From IMG/VR virus record IMGVR_UViG_3300025769_000119, positions 1 through 58,973 of that record: a stretch of 58,973 bases of DNA; one strand, 5' to 3'. Under the pieces are notes generated by a model. It saw nothing but the letters and a program-made list of their open reading frames with translations. It had not been told where the DNA came from and did no database searches. Both the position numbers and the translations under genes were made by a program. Below are positions 40,673-50,497 of this stretch, piece after piece (position 1 is the stretch's first letter; each line of letters starts with the position of its first letter). This DNA comes from a virus.

Positions 40673-43600
40673 TTAATTGCCACCAGTAAGCTTTTTAATT
40701 TGTTCCCTATTTGCCTCTATTATTTTGACCAGCGTTTCTATTCTTGTATTTTGCGTTTTTATAGCTACTTCAGCATTACCAGCCATTGTTAAAACTTTGT
40801 CTGATATTCCTCCTATAGCTTCTGAAGCAGCTTGGTATCCAGCAAAATTATCAGCAGCTGTGTTTAAAGTAGCTTCTGTTCTTTTAATTGCAGCTATTGT
40901 CTTTTCTGCATTAAAGGCTTGTGAATACGTCTGCATTTGTTTTTCTATAGCTTTTTGCTGCGCGAGTAATGCTTGTAGTTGTTCAGCATTGTCTTTCAAC
41001 CCTTTATTGATATCACCTTGTCCCCCAGCATTCAAGAATCCTCTTCTTTGTTCTGCTGTACCTCCAATAACAGATTTTCCAGCAGCTCCAGACCTTTCAC
41101 CTTTTGTCAAAAGATCTGTAGTCAAACCTCTAATAAAATCTTGCCTCCCTGACCTGAGACCACTAATAGATCCTTCAAGCGTTGCCACTAACTCTGCTAT
41201 CCGTACATCTTTTTGATCTTGGGTTAAATTAGATCCCCTGATAGACTCCAATGCTTTTTTGAAATTTGAAATTATATCAAGATTAAACATATCTCCCTTT
41301 CCTGCTCTAACAATATCAGATGTTTGCAGTTCTCTAGATTTTTTAGTTAAAGCTAATTTTTGTTTTTCGTTTTCAAGAATGAGCCTACCAACTTCATTCT
41401 GTTTTTGCTGCATAAAGATAGCTCCTTCTGAAACTTTTTGCTTAAATTCTTCTGAGGCTTCACTTAAAGCTTGTTTTAATTGTTCTTTTTCATCTAGGCT
41501 TGTCGCACCAGCTAATTCTGTTTTTATTTGCTCAACCAAGGCTTTTGCCTGAGTAGTCTCTCCTACCTTTGAAGCTATAGAAAGGTCTCTATTAATAAGA
41601 TTTGCAAATGGCCCTTGTTTGCCAACCATTAACTGCTGACCAAGATCAATTCTCTTTTGCTGAAAAGCAACATCCCTTCCTAATTTTTCGCCAATATTAT
41701 TTTCTCTTTGTTGGTTTATCCTAGATTCTGCGTCTCTAATAGTATTCAGAGAAGTTTGAATCTTGTTTGAATTGTCTATTAATTTACGTGCTCTTTTAGC
41801 AATTTTCGTATATTCTTTTTGAGCCCTTACAAACTGAATCGTTCCTTTTTTAGTTGCAGCAAATGCCTTTTGAGCTTGTATTAGTTGATCTGAGATATCT
41901 AAATCAGCGATGCCAGTTTTAGAAGCTAAATTCCCCAATTGTTTTCTAGTTTGTTCGTTTCCTTGTCCTAAAATATCAAATTGAACTTTTTGAGCTTCAA
42001 ACCTTGAACCATCAGGTTTAGCGAATTCTTTTGCTTGTTCGTCAAATTCTTTTATAGCTTTTTTGCTATCAAACATAGATTTAGCTAAACCAGCAGCAGC
42101 ACCAGCCGCCGCACCAAGTGGCCCAGCAACAGCAGCACCAGCCGCAGCAAATTGTGTAATTGAACCAGTTGCTTCAGTGAAAGCTCCTGCTTTATCACTA
42201 CCAGTTAAATCCCTTACATTTCCTGCCTGACTACCAATAGCAGCTCCAGCAAGACTAAGCCCTAAGCCTCCTCTAAAAGAAGCGGTTCTGTTCCCTAGAG
42301 TGCGAAAAGTACTTCTACCTACCGCCGCCGTGCCTCTACCAAGTTTGCTTTGAGAAACGCCTCTACCAAATTTGCTTTGAGAAACTCTTCTGCCTAAATT
42401 CGCCGCGCCTCTACCCACACTCTGAAAAGTTGGTAATTGTGTTCTTATAAACCTGTTTCTTTTAATTCTGGCTAGTCTTTTTCTAGCTTCTGGGCTTCTG
42501 TCTTTTGAATCCCTCTCTGATGATCCTCCTCCCAAAGAACCTCCTATCCCCCCTGCCATCATCATCAGCATCATTGGGTCTATACCCATATCCATAGATC
42601 CCTCATTGTATCTTCTTACTTTAAGATTTGGCAGTGAGCCTTTCGCCATGTTTTGAATATTCAAGAATCTCTTTCTTGAACCTATTATTCTATTTGATTG
42701 AGCTAAACTACTAGCACCTCTTTTCAAATTACCCTTAGAATCATAAAATTGAGGATTCTTTCTTCTATCTCTTTCTATAGATCTTCTTAGAGCGACATCC
42801 TTATTTTCTTTTTGAGTAATTGCGCCAGCACCTCTTTCTTTACCAACCTTAGAATAAAAAGATTTAATATTACCAGAGCTTTGAGAAGCCTTAAAATCAG
42901 CTATTCTTTCGCTAATCCCAAAAAGTTTTTGAATTCTACTAATATTAGCTCCTCCGCGAACATCAAAGTCTCCACCCTTTTCTCTTTGAGCAGCTTGATA
43001 ATCTAGAGATTTTGTAATGCCAACTTCAAAGGCCGAACCTACAGCAGACTTTAAAGCTCCCTTTGCTCCAGCGATAGTTTGGAAGCCTCTTTGAATATCT
43101 CTAAAAGAAGCTTGTCTACCCAAAGGTTGAAGTTTTTGTGTCCATTTAGCAGCACTACTAAAAAGATTTTTTTTAATCTGACCTTCTAGATTAGCTTCTG
43201 CCGAATCAGAAGATCCTTGTATAGCGTTTTTTTGCGGCCCTCTAACAACAGCTCCACCTTGAAATTTTTGGCCAGCAATTGTTGAAGGCGGTAAAGATCC
43301 TTTTGCTCCAACTTTAGGGACAAGAAAGGCATATTTTCCTTTAGATACTAGCCCCTTTCTACCCCTTCCAGTTCCTTTGTTAAATCTAGGAATTTGATCT
43401 TCGCGTAAAATCTCTTCTCTTCCATTAATGCGAACTTGCATTTCGGAAGTGTTCATAACAGCAGGTTTACCCCTAAAATTAGTGACATAAGGCATCGCTC
43501 CAGAAGGAGCATCTCTAGCCTCATTCATCATGGCGGTCATCAAGTTAGGCTCCATTTCGCCAGCTCCTCCAGCAGCGAAACGTCTTCCTCTTTTACCTTT

Positions 43601-45160
43601 AAAAGAGCCCGTACTTGAATCAAATCCAGTTACTCCCCCTCTTCTAGCTATATTTGAAATATTAGAAACAAGATCTCTTTGTTGAACCAATAACTGATTT
43701 TCTTTTTGGATCGCAGAGATTACAGCTTGTTCTTTTTGAGCTTGAGTTGCGGTAGTACTAACAAGTGTATTTCTTAAGTTCGCATCCTTTTGTAATAAAC
43801 CAATAAGACCATTTTCGATTTGCTTGATTCTTTCAGTAGCAGAGCCTATCTCCATAATACTCTTAAATCCATCTTTAGCAAACTTAATAACTGTTTTAAA
43901 TATCTTAGCAAAAGCAACTGTAAATATAGCTAACCCCGGCCCAGATAAAAATGTACCAATAACTTTAAATAAACCTTGAACAAATTTACTCCCTTTTTCT
44001 GGGTCGAGAGCACTATCTAATGATTCTGAAAAACTTGTTGCAATTCCAATTAAATTTTGCAGCAAAGGACCAAAAGTAAGGTTGCCTATTTTTTCTCCAA
44101 GACTTGTTACACTGACAATAAGAGAATTTAAATTAGCAAGGAGTGTCTCATTAAGAGCTGCATTTTTTTCCGTAGCTTGATTCGCGGCATTAAATGCTTC
44201 TTTTGTAGCTTGCCCAAATACAGAAGCTTCGTCTCCAATATCTTTTAATGCGGCACTAACAACGTTAATCTGGAATACACCACCAGCTAATTCTTTAATC
44301 TGACTTGCTACAGTTGGATCAGATATATTTTGCAATGCATCAGATAAAGCTTTTAATTTTTGAACCCCATTTTGATTTGCATCTATTGCAACACCCAATG
44401 CTTTAAGGTCTTCAATTGTTGAGCCTCTACTCAAGCGGGTAAAAATTGATTTAAAAGCGTTACCAATAACAGCACCACCTCGTGCAGTTCTTTGTTCAAC
44501 AGCTGTAATTAAACCAAGCAATTCGTTAAAAGAAACTCCAGCATCTTCTGCTGTCGAACCAGCACGACTAAATCCTTCAGCAAGATCTTGAGCAGAAACC
44601 GCAAATGCAGTATCAACTGCAACAATTTTGTTTACAACTTGGTTCGCTGTTAATCCAGCAGAAGTAAATCCATTCATAGCTGCGGTCAAAGCCTTAACAG
44701 ACTGTTCTGCTCCTAGTCCAGATATTCTCGTTAATATAAGTGCAGCTTCAAGTCTTTTAGCACTTTCAGTGGCCCCTAAGCCTTGCCTCGCAAGTTCAGC
44801 GGCTCCTTCTGCCACAGTATTAAAAGATTGCCCAGTAGTTTTAGCAACTTGGAAAATTGAATTTCTATACTTGTTAAATTCTGCCGCCCCAGCACCTAAG
44901 ATAGAGTTAATCTCTTTTAGTTTAGCCTCAACATTGATAGTTGCGCTAACTAAAGATTTAAAAGACTGAGTTATGCCGTTAATAACAGCAGTAGTTGCTC
45001 CAAAAGCAAAAACGCGAGCAGTAGATGCATCTAGTGACTTTTGGAACTCAGAAGCTTGGCCCGTAATCCTACCTAAAGCCTGTTGCACCTGTTTCGCAGA
45101 AGCATTAATACTAGCTGGATTAAGGTTTAAATTAGCATTAATATTGATTGGAGAAGCCAT
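40673..45160 (-). CDS. Tail tape measure protein
   Basis: A 1,495-residue protein, the longest gene of the window, in the expected place between tail chaperone and tail-tip genes. N-terminal domain: INGITQSFKSLVSATINVEA, then ILGAGAAEFNKYRNSIFQVA and ELARQGLGATESAKRLEAAL, typical of the TP901-type tape measure core. Hydrophobic stretches occur around GTFLSGPGLAIFTVAFAKIF and later at LGLSLAGAAIGS and AAAGAAVAGPLGAAAGAAAG. The rest is long helices rich in Ala, Lys and Gln. The ATG at 45160 is preferred over a GTG at 45175 that overlaps the upstream stop. It sets tail length. Confidence 0.93.
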   Translation of the reverse strand: MASPININANLNLNPASINASAKQVQQALGRITGQASEFQKSLDASTARVFAFGATTAVINGITQSFKSLVSATINVEAKLKEINSILGAGAAEFNKYRNSIFQVAKTTGQSFNTVAEGAAELARQGLGATESAKRLEAALILTRISGLGAEQSVKALTAAMNGFTSAGLTANQVVNKIVAVDTAFAVSAQDLAEGFSRAGSTAEDAGVSFNELLGLITAVEQRTARGGAVIGNAFKSIFTRLSRGSTIEDLKALGVAIDANQNGVQKLKALSDALQNISDPTVASQIKELAGGVFQINVVSAALKDIGDEASVFGQATKEAFNAANQATEKNAALNETLLANLNSLIVSVTSLGEKIGNLTFGPLLQNLIGIATSFSESLDSALDPEKGSKFVQGLFKVIGTFLSGPGLAIFTVAFAKIFKTVIKFAKDGFKSIMEIGSATERIKQIENGLIGLLQKDANLRNTLVSTTATQAQKEQAVISAIQKENQLLVQQRDLVSNISNIARRGGVTGFDSSTGSFKGKRGRRFAAGGAGEMEPNLMTAMMNEARDAPSGAMPYVTNFRGKPAVMNTSEMQVRINGREEILREDQIPRFNKGTGRGRKGLVSKGKYAFLVPKVGAKGSLPPSTIAGQKFQGGAVVRGPQKNAIQGSSDSAEANLEGQIKKNLFSSAAKWTQKLQPLGRQASFRDIQRGFQTIAGAKGALKSAVGSAFEVGITKSLDYQAAQREKGGDFDVRGGANISRIQKLFGISERIADFKASQSSGNIKSFYSKVGKERGAGAITQKENKDVALRRSIERDRRKNPQFYDSKGNLKRGASSLAQSNRIIGSRKRFLNIQNMAKGSLPNLKVRRYNEGSMDMGIDPMMLMMMAGGIGGSLGGGSSERDSKDRSPEARKRLARIKRNRFIRTQLPTFQSVGRGAANLGRRVSQSKFGRGVSQSKLGRGTAAVGRSTFRTLGNRTASFRGGLGLSLAGAAIGSQAGNVRDLTGSDKAGAFTEATGSITQFAAAGAAVAGPLGAAAGAAAGLAKSMFDSKKAIKEFDEQAKEFAKPDGSRFEAQKVQFDILGQGNEQTRKQLGNLASKTGIADLDISDQLIQAQKAFAATKKGTIQFVRAQKEYTKIAKRARKLIDNSNKIQTSLNTIRDAESRINQQRENNIGEKLGRDVAFQQKRIDLGQQLMVGKQGPFANLINRDLSIASKVGETTQAKALVEQIKTELAGATSLDEKEQLKQALSEASEEFKQKVSEGAIFMQQKQNEVGRLILENEKQKLALTKKSRELQTSDIVRAGKGDMFNLDIISNFKKALESIRGSNLTQDQKDVRIAELVATLEGSISGLRSGRQDFIRGLTTDLLTKGERSGAAGKSVIGGTAEQRRGFLNAGGQGDINKGLKDNAEQLQALLAQQKAIEKQMQTYSQAFNAEKTIAAIKRTEATLNTAADNFAGYQAASEAIGGISDKVLTMAGNAEVAIKTQNTRIETLVKIIEANREQIKKLTGGN

Positions 45161-45170
45161 TGTAATTAAA

Positions 45171-45175
45171 TACAC
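45171..45175 (-). promoter_or_regulatory. WGTGTAW motif before the tape measure gene
   Basis: GTGTA on the minus strand (TAGTGTATTTAA), 10 nt before the ATG at 45160, overlapping the TAG stop of the upstream gene. Confidence 0.45.
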
Positions 45176-46032
45176 TAAAAGTCTTCAGCGGTCAACTTTC
45201 CTCCATTTTGCGCCATTTTAGATCTTAAATCAGAAACTCCTTCTGTAATCTTATCTTTTTCGGATGTATTTTCTTTTGGCTGGAAATTGTATATTTTTAA
45301 AGGATCTTCCCTTATATCATCAGGAATTTCAAAATTTTTCAACTTGTTTAGAAGAACAGAGGCGTAAGATAACAAACTTTTTTGCCATATTGTTATTTTA
45401 TAAATATTCGTATCAAGGATTTGATTCGGATCTCTATAATTCAAACAATAAACATCAAAAAAGTAAGAGTCAAAGGCTACTTTTATTAAATTTTCACTCT
45501 TTGTTAATTGCTCTATTTTTGAATTAACTTCAGGAATCAGAAAAAATAAATCATCCTCACTGACATTGTTTTTCATCTGCTTATCATAAAACAAGCTAAG
45601 ACCTATTTCTTTATTGATCCTCTTCCTTTTTGCTAAGTTTTCAGCACTATGATTTGTAAACTGATTTTTTTTTGTTTGCAGTCCTTCAAGTTCTTTTACG
45701 TATTTGTCAATAGAAGCTTGAAAAGCCTTCCTTGAATTATTATCTACTATTTTTGAAGAAGCTTTGTTGGACTTATCAATCATCCACTTCAAATCTTTTA
45801 TTGAAGATTCTTCTTCTTTCGACCATCCCCCTCTTTTAATGGCTTGCTCCAAGAGTTCCTCTTGGGTTTTAATCCCTTGCTTTCTAGCTAAATTAACACA
45901 GTCTATCTCAAACTCTTCAAGTTTTAAACTTTCGTATATCCTGAAGTGTTTAAAATAGTAATTTTTATATTTGTGAGTTATTTTACTATAACCACGTAAT
46001 ATATCTAAGAGTAGTGAATTTTCCTCGTTCAT
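45175..46032 (-). CDS. Protein upstream of the tape measure, possible tail assembly chaperone
   Basis: A 285-residue helical, charged protein. Motifs are not recognised; SKEEESSIKDLKWMIDKSNK and DIREDPLKIYNFQPKENTSE give an idea of composition. Its place just before the tape measure gene is where many phages keep the pair of tail assembly chaperones. Here the second gene (46029-46808) is joined by ATGA rather than a frameshift. Function inferred from position only. Confidence 0.5.
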   Translation of the reverse strand: MNEENSLLLDILRGYSKITHKYKNYYFKHFRIYESLKLEEFEIDCVNLARKQGIKTQEELLEQAIKRGGWSKEEESSIKDLKWMIDKSNKASSKIVDNNSRKAFQASIDKYVKELEGLQTKKNQFTNHSAENLAKRKRINKEIGLSLFYDKQMKNNVSEDDLFFLIPEVNSKIEQLTKSENLIKVAFDSYFFDVYCLNYRDPNQILDTNIYKITIWQKSLLSYASVLLNKLKNFEIPDDIREDPLKIYNFQPKENTSEKDKITEGVSDLRSKMAQNGGKLTAEDF

Positions 46033-46808
46033 TCATCACCGAAAACCTCTTTCATTTTTTGTTCAATCTCCTTCTGGTTGGCTCCCATCTTGTTATACCA
46101 CAAATTAGCAACTCTAGCCAAAGTCTCAAAAGATAAATCAAAAATAGATTTATTGTCTAGAAGGGAAATGTCTTCAATATCCTCTTCGTCTTCACACAGT
46201 TGTAAGTAATGCTGTCTTTTTTCATCAAAATCGTCCCCTAAAAATAAAGGGAAGATCTCAACAGAATCATTTACTTTATCTTCATAATAAGAAAAATTAA
46301 AAATAAACCACTCAATGAGCTTCTGCTCTGCTTTTGCTTCTGCTGTCTGATTATATTGAATGCGATAGAATTGTTCAAAGTCCGCTACAGTCTTCTGAGT
46401 TTCAGTGAATTTCTCTTTAGCTTCTTCAAGTTTCTTTTCTTGCTCTTCATCAAGGTCTTTTTGGCCCTCGTAGAATTCAATAATTTTAGCTGCTTCCATA
46501 TTTTCAACAAAAGCCTTGTTGATCATGTCACTAGTCAAACTAGAAGAACTTTCTGAATTATTAATTTTATTATTAAGTAAAAACTTAGTTAAATATCCAG
46601 CATTAATAAAATCATTATATTGTTGCCCATAAAAGAATTCTGCATTTTCAATTTCAGCATAAGAAGGTTTGGCAAAAATTACCCTATTAGAAACAGTTTT
46701 GGTTTTTGTTTTAAAAGATTCTACAATATCACCTTTCGCGTTCTCTTTTTGTACAGAAATTTTCTGTTTTACTTTTCTCTTGATTGGGAAGGAGTACAGC
46801 TCTTTCAT
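46029..46808 (-). CDS. Acidic helical protein, possible tail assembly chaperone
   Basis: A 259-residue protein with a basic N terminus (MKELYSFPIKRKVKQKISVQ) followed by acidic coiled-coil stretches (EGQKDLDEEQEKKLEEAKEK) and a short C-terminal domain. It reads like a chaperone that binds a tape measure. It shares ATGA with the gene before the tape measure. No motif I can name. Confidence 0.5.
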   Translation of the reverse strand: MKELYSFPIKRKVKQKISVQKENAKGDIVESFKTKTKTVSNRVIFAKPSYAEIENAEFFYGQQYNDFINAGYLTKFLLNNKINNSESSSSLTSDMINKAFVENMEAAKIIEFYEGQKDLDEEQEKKLEEAKEKFTETQKTVADFEQFYRIQYNQTAEAKAEQKLIEWFIFNFSYYEDKVNDSVEIFPLFLGDDFDEKRQHYLQLCEDEEDIEDISLLDNKSIFDLSFETLARVANLWYNKMGANQKEIEQKMKEVFGDE

Positions 46809-46859
46809 ATATTTTTCGACAATATATTATCGTTAAAAATATAGATATGTCAACAAATA

Positions 46860-47231
46860 CTAAAAAATATATTCAATTCCAAGAGATGAATCTCCATGTT
46901 TTTCAAACTCAATATAATCAAATCCAGTCGAACCAGAAACATTATTAGCAATCAAAACATCATCAATAAAGTAAGAATAAGTGTCGTTGCTTTTCATATG
47001 GATAGATAGATTAACTGGAATATTCGGAGCGTATCCTCCAACAAATTTACCAGACTGATCAAAAACATACCCTTCATATCCAGAGAATACAAAACCACTA
47101 TTAAGCAACCCATCTCCTTCTGCATTACCAGTTCCACCAGCAACAGAGAACCCAGAAAAAGTGTTTTCAACTAGAATATTTAAATTCAAAATAGATTCTT
47201 CGTATCCAGTAAGTTGTTGATAAACTTTCAT
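46860..47231 (-). CDS. Small beta-sandwich virion-type protein
   Basis: A 123-residue protein of beta strands and Gly-rich turns (FSGFSVAGGTGNAEGDGLLN, then GYVFDQSGKFVGGY and YSYFIDDVLIANNVSG). Similar small proteins sit near tail tube genes, but the function is not known. It is a single-gene unit between two terminator-like structures, with a WGTGTAW motif 11 nt before the ATG. The 51 nt downstream of it hold an AT-rich imperfect palindrome. Confidence 0.6.
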   Translation of the reverse strand: MKVYQQLTGYEESILNLNILVENTFSGFSVAGGTGNAEGDGLLNSGFVFSGYEGYVFDQSGKFVGGYAPNIPVNLSIHMKSNDTYSYFIDDVLIANNVSGSTGFDYIEFEKHGDSSLGIEYIF

Positions 47232-47242
47232 TCACTATATAT

Positions 47243-47247
47243 TACAC
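47243..47247 (-). promoter_or_regulatory. WGTGTAW motif before 46860-47231, directly after a terminator
   Basis: GTGTA on the minus strand (TTGTGTAATATA), 11 nt before the ATG at 47231. The T tract of the tail tube terminator abuts it, so a new start of transcription is needed here if the terminator works. Confidence 0.6.
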
Positions 47248-47277
47248 AAAAAACAGCCCCACCTTTCGGTGAGGCTG
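47248..47277 (-). terminator. Intrinsic terminator after the tail tube gene
   Basis: Ten-pair stem with one mismatch (CAGCCCCACC/GGTGAGGCTG on the plus strand) and a 4-nt loop. On the minus strand six T residues follow. It lies 22 nt past the tail tube stop. Confidence 0.88.
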
Positions 47278-47298
47278 CTTAGATTTTTTTAGTTATAA

Positions 47299-48507
47299 TT
47301 AACTGATTGGTTGAGCAGTCAACTTGTTATTATCTCCACTTACGACCGTGAAGCTTGGCACACTAGCCGTTGGCTTGAAGAACAAGCCTTGATCAGTAGT
47401 GCTAGCACCTCCAATTTGAGCAGAGAAGGTGAGGTCAACAGTTTCGTTGTCATCAAGTCCTTGAGAGAAAGATTGATTATCAAGAACTGCACCTTGTAGG
47501 ATGTATGTAATTTTATCAGCTCCTGCGTCTTTAATATTCAATGTAATATTAGTTTTATTGTTTTCAGCAGTTCCAGTTAAGGCATACTCAAGCGCACCAG
47601 AAGCAAAGTCCCTAGTAAGAGAGCTAAGACTCATAGTAACATCAATTGGGAACTCAAGAAGTTTAGCATAAGCTAATTCATTACCAAGAGCCTCAATAAC
47701 TTCACGGGCTAATGGAAGCTCAATAGAAGCACTCTGAATCGGCAAATCACTAAAGCTAGGACCACCAATTGCGGAATCTCCATCACCTGCATCATCAAAA
47801 CTAATAGTAACATCTTGAGGGCGAAGAACAAGAGGAAGGTTAGCAGTATCAGAACTTGGAGGAGCAAGCAGGACAATACCAGTGTGAGTTCTCTCACCTT
47901 CCAAGTCTAATGATGGGTTTATAAGACCAGAGTTAATTCCAGTGTAGAAAACAACATTAGAGGCTTGCATTTCAACATCAGCTCGTGGGATATCTCCAAC
48001 ACTAAAGTTCGCACTGTAGCTGGAAATAAAGCAGTTTCCAAATCCAACAACGTCATGATTATCTTGGGCTGCAACCATTTTTGCCGTAGTATTAAGCGTA
48101 AAAGCATCTTCTCCTTCTTCAACAGTCAAAAGGAAAACGTTGCGCTCTTTCAGAATAGGATCTTCTGTTAATTGACCAGAACACATTTGTCCTGTAGAAC
48201 CAGAAGTCGATTTAAAAAACCCCAGAGCTAATTCATTCTCTCCATCCCCCAAGTAGTAACCGAAACTTAAAGTTGGATTAACTTCAGTAAGGTTAACGGT
48301 TCCGATTCGCGCCAACTGACCAAACTCTCGTACGTCTTGACGTGCGCCAGCGAGATCCATTTCGAATGAGAAGGTATCAACGCGATGCAAGTGATGACCT
48401 GTAATCAGACTGTTTCCAGTTCCATCATATCCTGCGAAATTATCCCATCCAGTAGGAGTTACATAGACTGCCTTGTTTTGTGAAATTACTCTAGTTCTTG
48501 TAGCCAT
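47299..48507 (-). CDS. Major tail (tube) protein
   Basis: A 402-residue protein. It begins MATRTRVISQNKAVYVTPTG and is beta-rich with compact domains: HHLHRVDTFSFEMDLAGARQ, then RIGTVNLTEVNPTLSFGYYL and VDVTMSLSSL-type strands. The 'R-x-d-T-F-S-F-E-x-D-L... D-V-x-E-F-G' pattern with N-terminal helix-and-barrel is that of tail tube proteins. Its position between neck genes and tape measure supports this. It has its own upstream motif and downstream terminator, as expected for a highly produced protein. Confidence 0.7.
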   Translation of the reverse strand: MATRTRVISQNKAVYVTPTGWDNFAGYDGTGNSLITGHHLHRVDTFSFEMDLAGARQDVREFGQLARIGTVNLTEVNPTLSFGYYLGDGENELALGFFKSTSGSTGQMCSGQLTEDPILKERNVFLLTVEEGEDAFTLNTTAKMVAAQDNHDVVGFGNCFISSYSANFSVGDIPRADVEMQASNVVFYTGINSGLINPSLDLEGERTHTGIVLLAPPSSDTANLPLVLRPQDVTISFDDAGDGDSAIGGPSFSDLPIQSASIELPLAREVIEALGNELAYAKLLEFPIDVTMSLSSLTRDFASGALEYALTGTAENNKTNITLNIKDAGADKITYILQGAVLDNQSFSQGLDDNETVDLTFSAQIGGASTTDQGLFFKPTASVPSFTVVSGDNNKLTAQPIS

Positions 48508-48530
48508 ATTTTAAAAAGGTTTACTTTAAA

Positions 48531-48535
48531 TACAC
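48531..48535 (-). promoter_or_regulatory. WGTGTAW motif before the tail tube gene
   Basis: GTGTA on the minus strand (GAGTGTATTTAA), 23 nt before the ATG at 48507, 5 nt past the stop of the upstream gene. Confidence 0.42.
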
Positions 48536-48539
48536 TCAT

Positions 48540-49418
48540 TTAAGACCTTGGGAAACGATAGGTCAATAAATCGAAGTCCAAAAATGCTATAGAGAAATCT
48601 TTATTTAGTTTTTCTCGTAAAGCTTCAGAAACCACTTTTGAAGCAGTAACGCGATCAATATAAGAACATAATGGACTGTCTCCCTGATCTCCTACAACAC
48701 CAGTATAGGTATAAGGAAAATCCTTAACAGAATAAGAATAAGCGTATGGGAAATCCTCATAAGGAACATGAGTTACCTTTTCTCTCACGGTATCTCTAAG
48801 CCTAGAAATAACCGAATCTAAAATATAAGAATCTTTGGTGAGAACCATAACACGAACTCTACTTTGAGTATTTTCTTCTCCACCAAATGAAAACTCTTCA
48901 TTCTCAGAAGAAGCTAAGGAAACAAAACAAGCTGGAAGGAAATAAGATCCTTTATCAAGAATCCCCGTTTCATTGTAAAAATAAGGAGAATCTTGGCCAT
49001 TCTCAATAAAATCAGAGTGTACCAAAAATTCTAAATCATCATCATGAGAGATATAAGTATTAACCTCCTTTACTGAATACGTGCCAGAAACGCTCAACCC
49101 AGTCCCAGAAGCCGAAGGGAATAAGATGCGACCATTATTGTAATCTGTATATACGCTTCCGTTAGCACTAGAATCTCCTGTAATAAAAGCATCTCCAACA
49201 AAAAAACCAGAATTAACCACATCAACATCATAATCAGCTACAAGCTGTCGATATTCCCCCTGATACCCAACCATATCAGTAGGAATGTCGTCGAAATCCA
49301 CATAACGAAAATTATTTTCTAATCCCGTAAGATAAGCTTTTGTGTCAGATTTTAACAAACGATTCTCTAACCACAAGTAAAAACTAGACAATAAATTTTG
49401 ATCAAATTGAGCTTTCAT
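48540..49418 (-). CDS. Neck/tail-terminator-position protein
   Basis: A 292-residue protein. It has an N-terminal helix (LLSSFYLWLENRLLKSD), a beta body (GRILFPSASGTGLSVSGTYS) and a C-terminal part with REKVTHVPYEDFPYAYSYS and TASKVVSEALREKLNKDF. It lies between the neck genes and the tail tube, where the tail terminator usually sits. Assignment by position. Confidence 0.45.
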   Translation of the reverse strand: MKAQFDQNLLSSFYLWLENRLLKSDTKAYLTGLENNFRYVDFDDIPTDMVGYQGEYRQLVADYDVDVVNSGFFVGDAFITGDSSANGSVYTDYNNGRILFPSASGTGLSVSGTYSVKEVNTYISHDDDLEFLVHSDFIENGQDSPYFYNETGILDKGSYFLPACFVSLASSENEEFSFGGEENTQSRVRVMVLTKDSYILDSVISRLRDTVREKVTHVPYEDFPYAYSYSVKDFPYTYTGVVGDQGDSPLCSYIDRVTASKVVSEALREKLNKDFSIAFLDFDLLTYRFPRS

Positions 49419-49421
49419 TTT

Positions 49422-50048
49422 TTAAAATTTTGTAACATCTTTATAAAACTTATCTACTAATTTCGATATGTAAGGCTGAGTCCTGAAGCTAGCAGCCCTT
49501 AAATCATTTTTGATCTGCACTCCAGTACCAGACCTAGATTTAGGAATACCTTTCCCTCTATATAAAAATGAACCCAAATTAGATAGTCCCTTTTCTATTC
49601 CTTCTGCCCAGCTAGAACCACTTGCCCAAGGTATTTGGGATACGCTAAAAAGCTCCTCTTTGGAAGGGGGATTTGCTATAGATATTCTAAACCTTCCACT
49701 AGAGATTGCCCTAACTGTTACTGAAAGCTTTTGTTTTATAACTTCGCCAATTGCTGCTATTGGGTCTTCTCCTCTATCAAAACCAATAAATGAAAAAAGG
49801 TTGCCATAACCATTCAAAGTGCCAGAGCTGTTAGAAGCATTCGGCCCAGCTTCTATTTCTTTAGTAACAGAGTGGCTATAGAAATCTTTAATTAACTTTT
49901 CTTGAGCTTCTTCAATAATTGGCAAAACATACTTTCTTACCTCTCGCCCAGTAATCTTGCCATTATTACCAACAGTAACCTCTTTAAGAAGTGCTGCTTT
50001 ATTTATGGAAACTTCAAATTTACTTGCTGACAGGAATGCTTTAGCCAT
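49422..50048 (-). CDS. Neck protein, HK97 gp10-like position
   Basis: A 208-residue protein with a helical start (VRKYVLPIIEEAQEKLIKDF) and a later basic region (YRGKGIPKSRSGTGVQIKND). The layout helix then loop-rich region suggests a tail-completion or neck protein. It is joined to the upstream gene by TAATG. No sure family match. Confidence 0.45.
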   Translation of the reverse strand: MAKAFLSASKFEVSINKAALLKEVTVGNNGKITGREVRKYVLPIIEEAQEKLIKDFYSHSVTKEIEAGPNASNSSGTLNGYGNLFSFIGFDRGEDPIAAIGEVIKQKLSVTVRAISSGRFRISIANPPSKEELFSVSQIPWASGSSWAEGIEKGLSNLGSFLYRGKGIPKSRSGTGVQIKNDLRAASFRTQPYISKLVDKFYKDVTKF

Positions 50049-50497
50049 TAGTTTTCTCTTTTAAGGAATACAGTATAATATTGAGTTGAGAATGGCCCCA
50101 CATTTTTTGCGTCAGTATCTACAATAAATAAATTGTCATCAATTTCAATCCTAGTAGAATCTTTTACTTTTTCGTAACCATCTGAATCAACTTTTATTCT
50201 CACTTTGCCGTGAGAAGCGGTTAAATTAAATTGCGCCCCAGCGTCTATAATAGACTCGCCCTGATTTGGCGCGTAGCTGACCCTAGCTTGCACTGTGTGC
50301 TTGACTAGCGTAGTTTGTGAACTCAACTTAGAATCATCCTTGGTCCTGCCGTACAATGGATTGTAGTTCAAATTAGCGGGTCTTGTGCTAATCTTTTTTT
50401 CTATGTAGACATAAATGTCTCTGGCAAAAGTATCGTGTACTTCGCTTAATGCACTTTGTATTGCTGACTTTTGAGCAGATGTAAGTAGTGAAGCCAT
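50048..50497 (-). CDS. Head-closure-like neck protein
   Basis: A 149-residue protein. An N-terminal helix (AQKSAIQSALSEVHDTFARD) leads into strands (IYVYIEKKI, VQARVSYAPNQGESIID, HGKVRIKVDSDGYEKVKDST, EIDDNLFIVDTDAK). This helix-plus-barrel order suits the stopper/head-closure proteins. It is coupled to both neighbours through shared TAATG junctions. Confidence 0.5.
   Translation of the reverse strand: MASLLTSAQKSAIQSALSEVHDTFARDIYVYIEKKISTRPANLNYNPLYGRTKDDSKLSSQTTLVKHTVQARVSYAPNQGESIIDAGAQFNLTASHGKVRIKVDSDGYEKVKDSTRIEIDDNLFIVDTDAKNVGPFSTQYYTVFLKREN

Noticed and set aside
40677-41216. Plus-strand frame of 179 codons, hydrophobic, opposite the tape measure gene
   Set aside because: Antisense to an Ala/Lys/Gln-rich coding region, which gives false hydrophobic frames; no motif, no ribosome site and no conserved domain. 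The minus-strand tape measure is clear.
46809-46859. Possible terminator after the 123-residue gene
   Set aside because: The imperfect AT palindrome near 46820-46835 has few GC pairs and no T tract, so it is not called.
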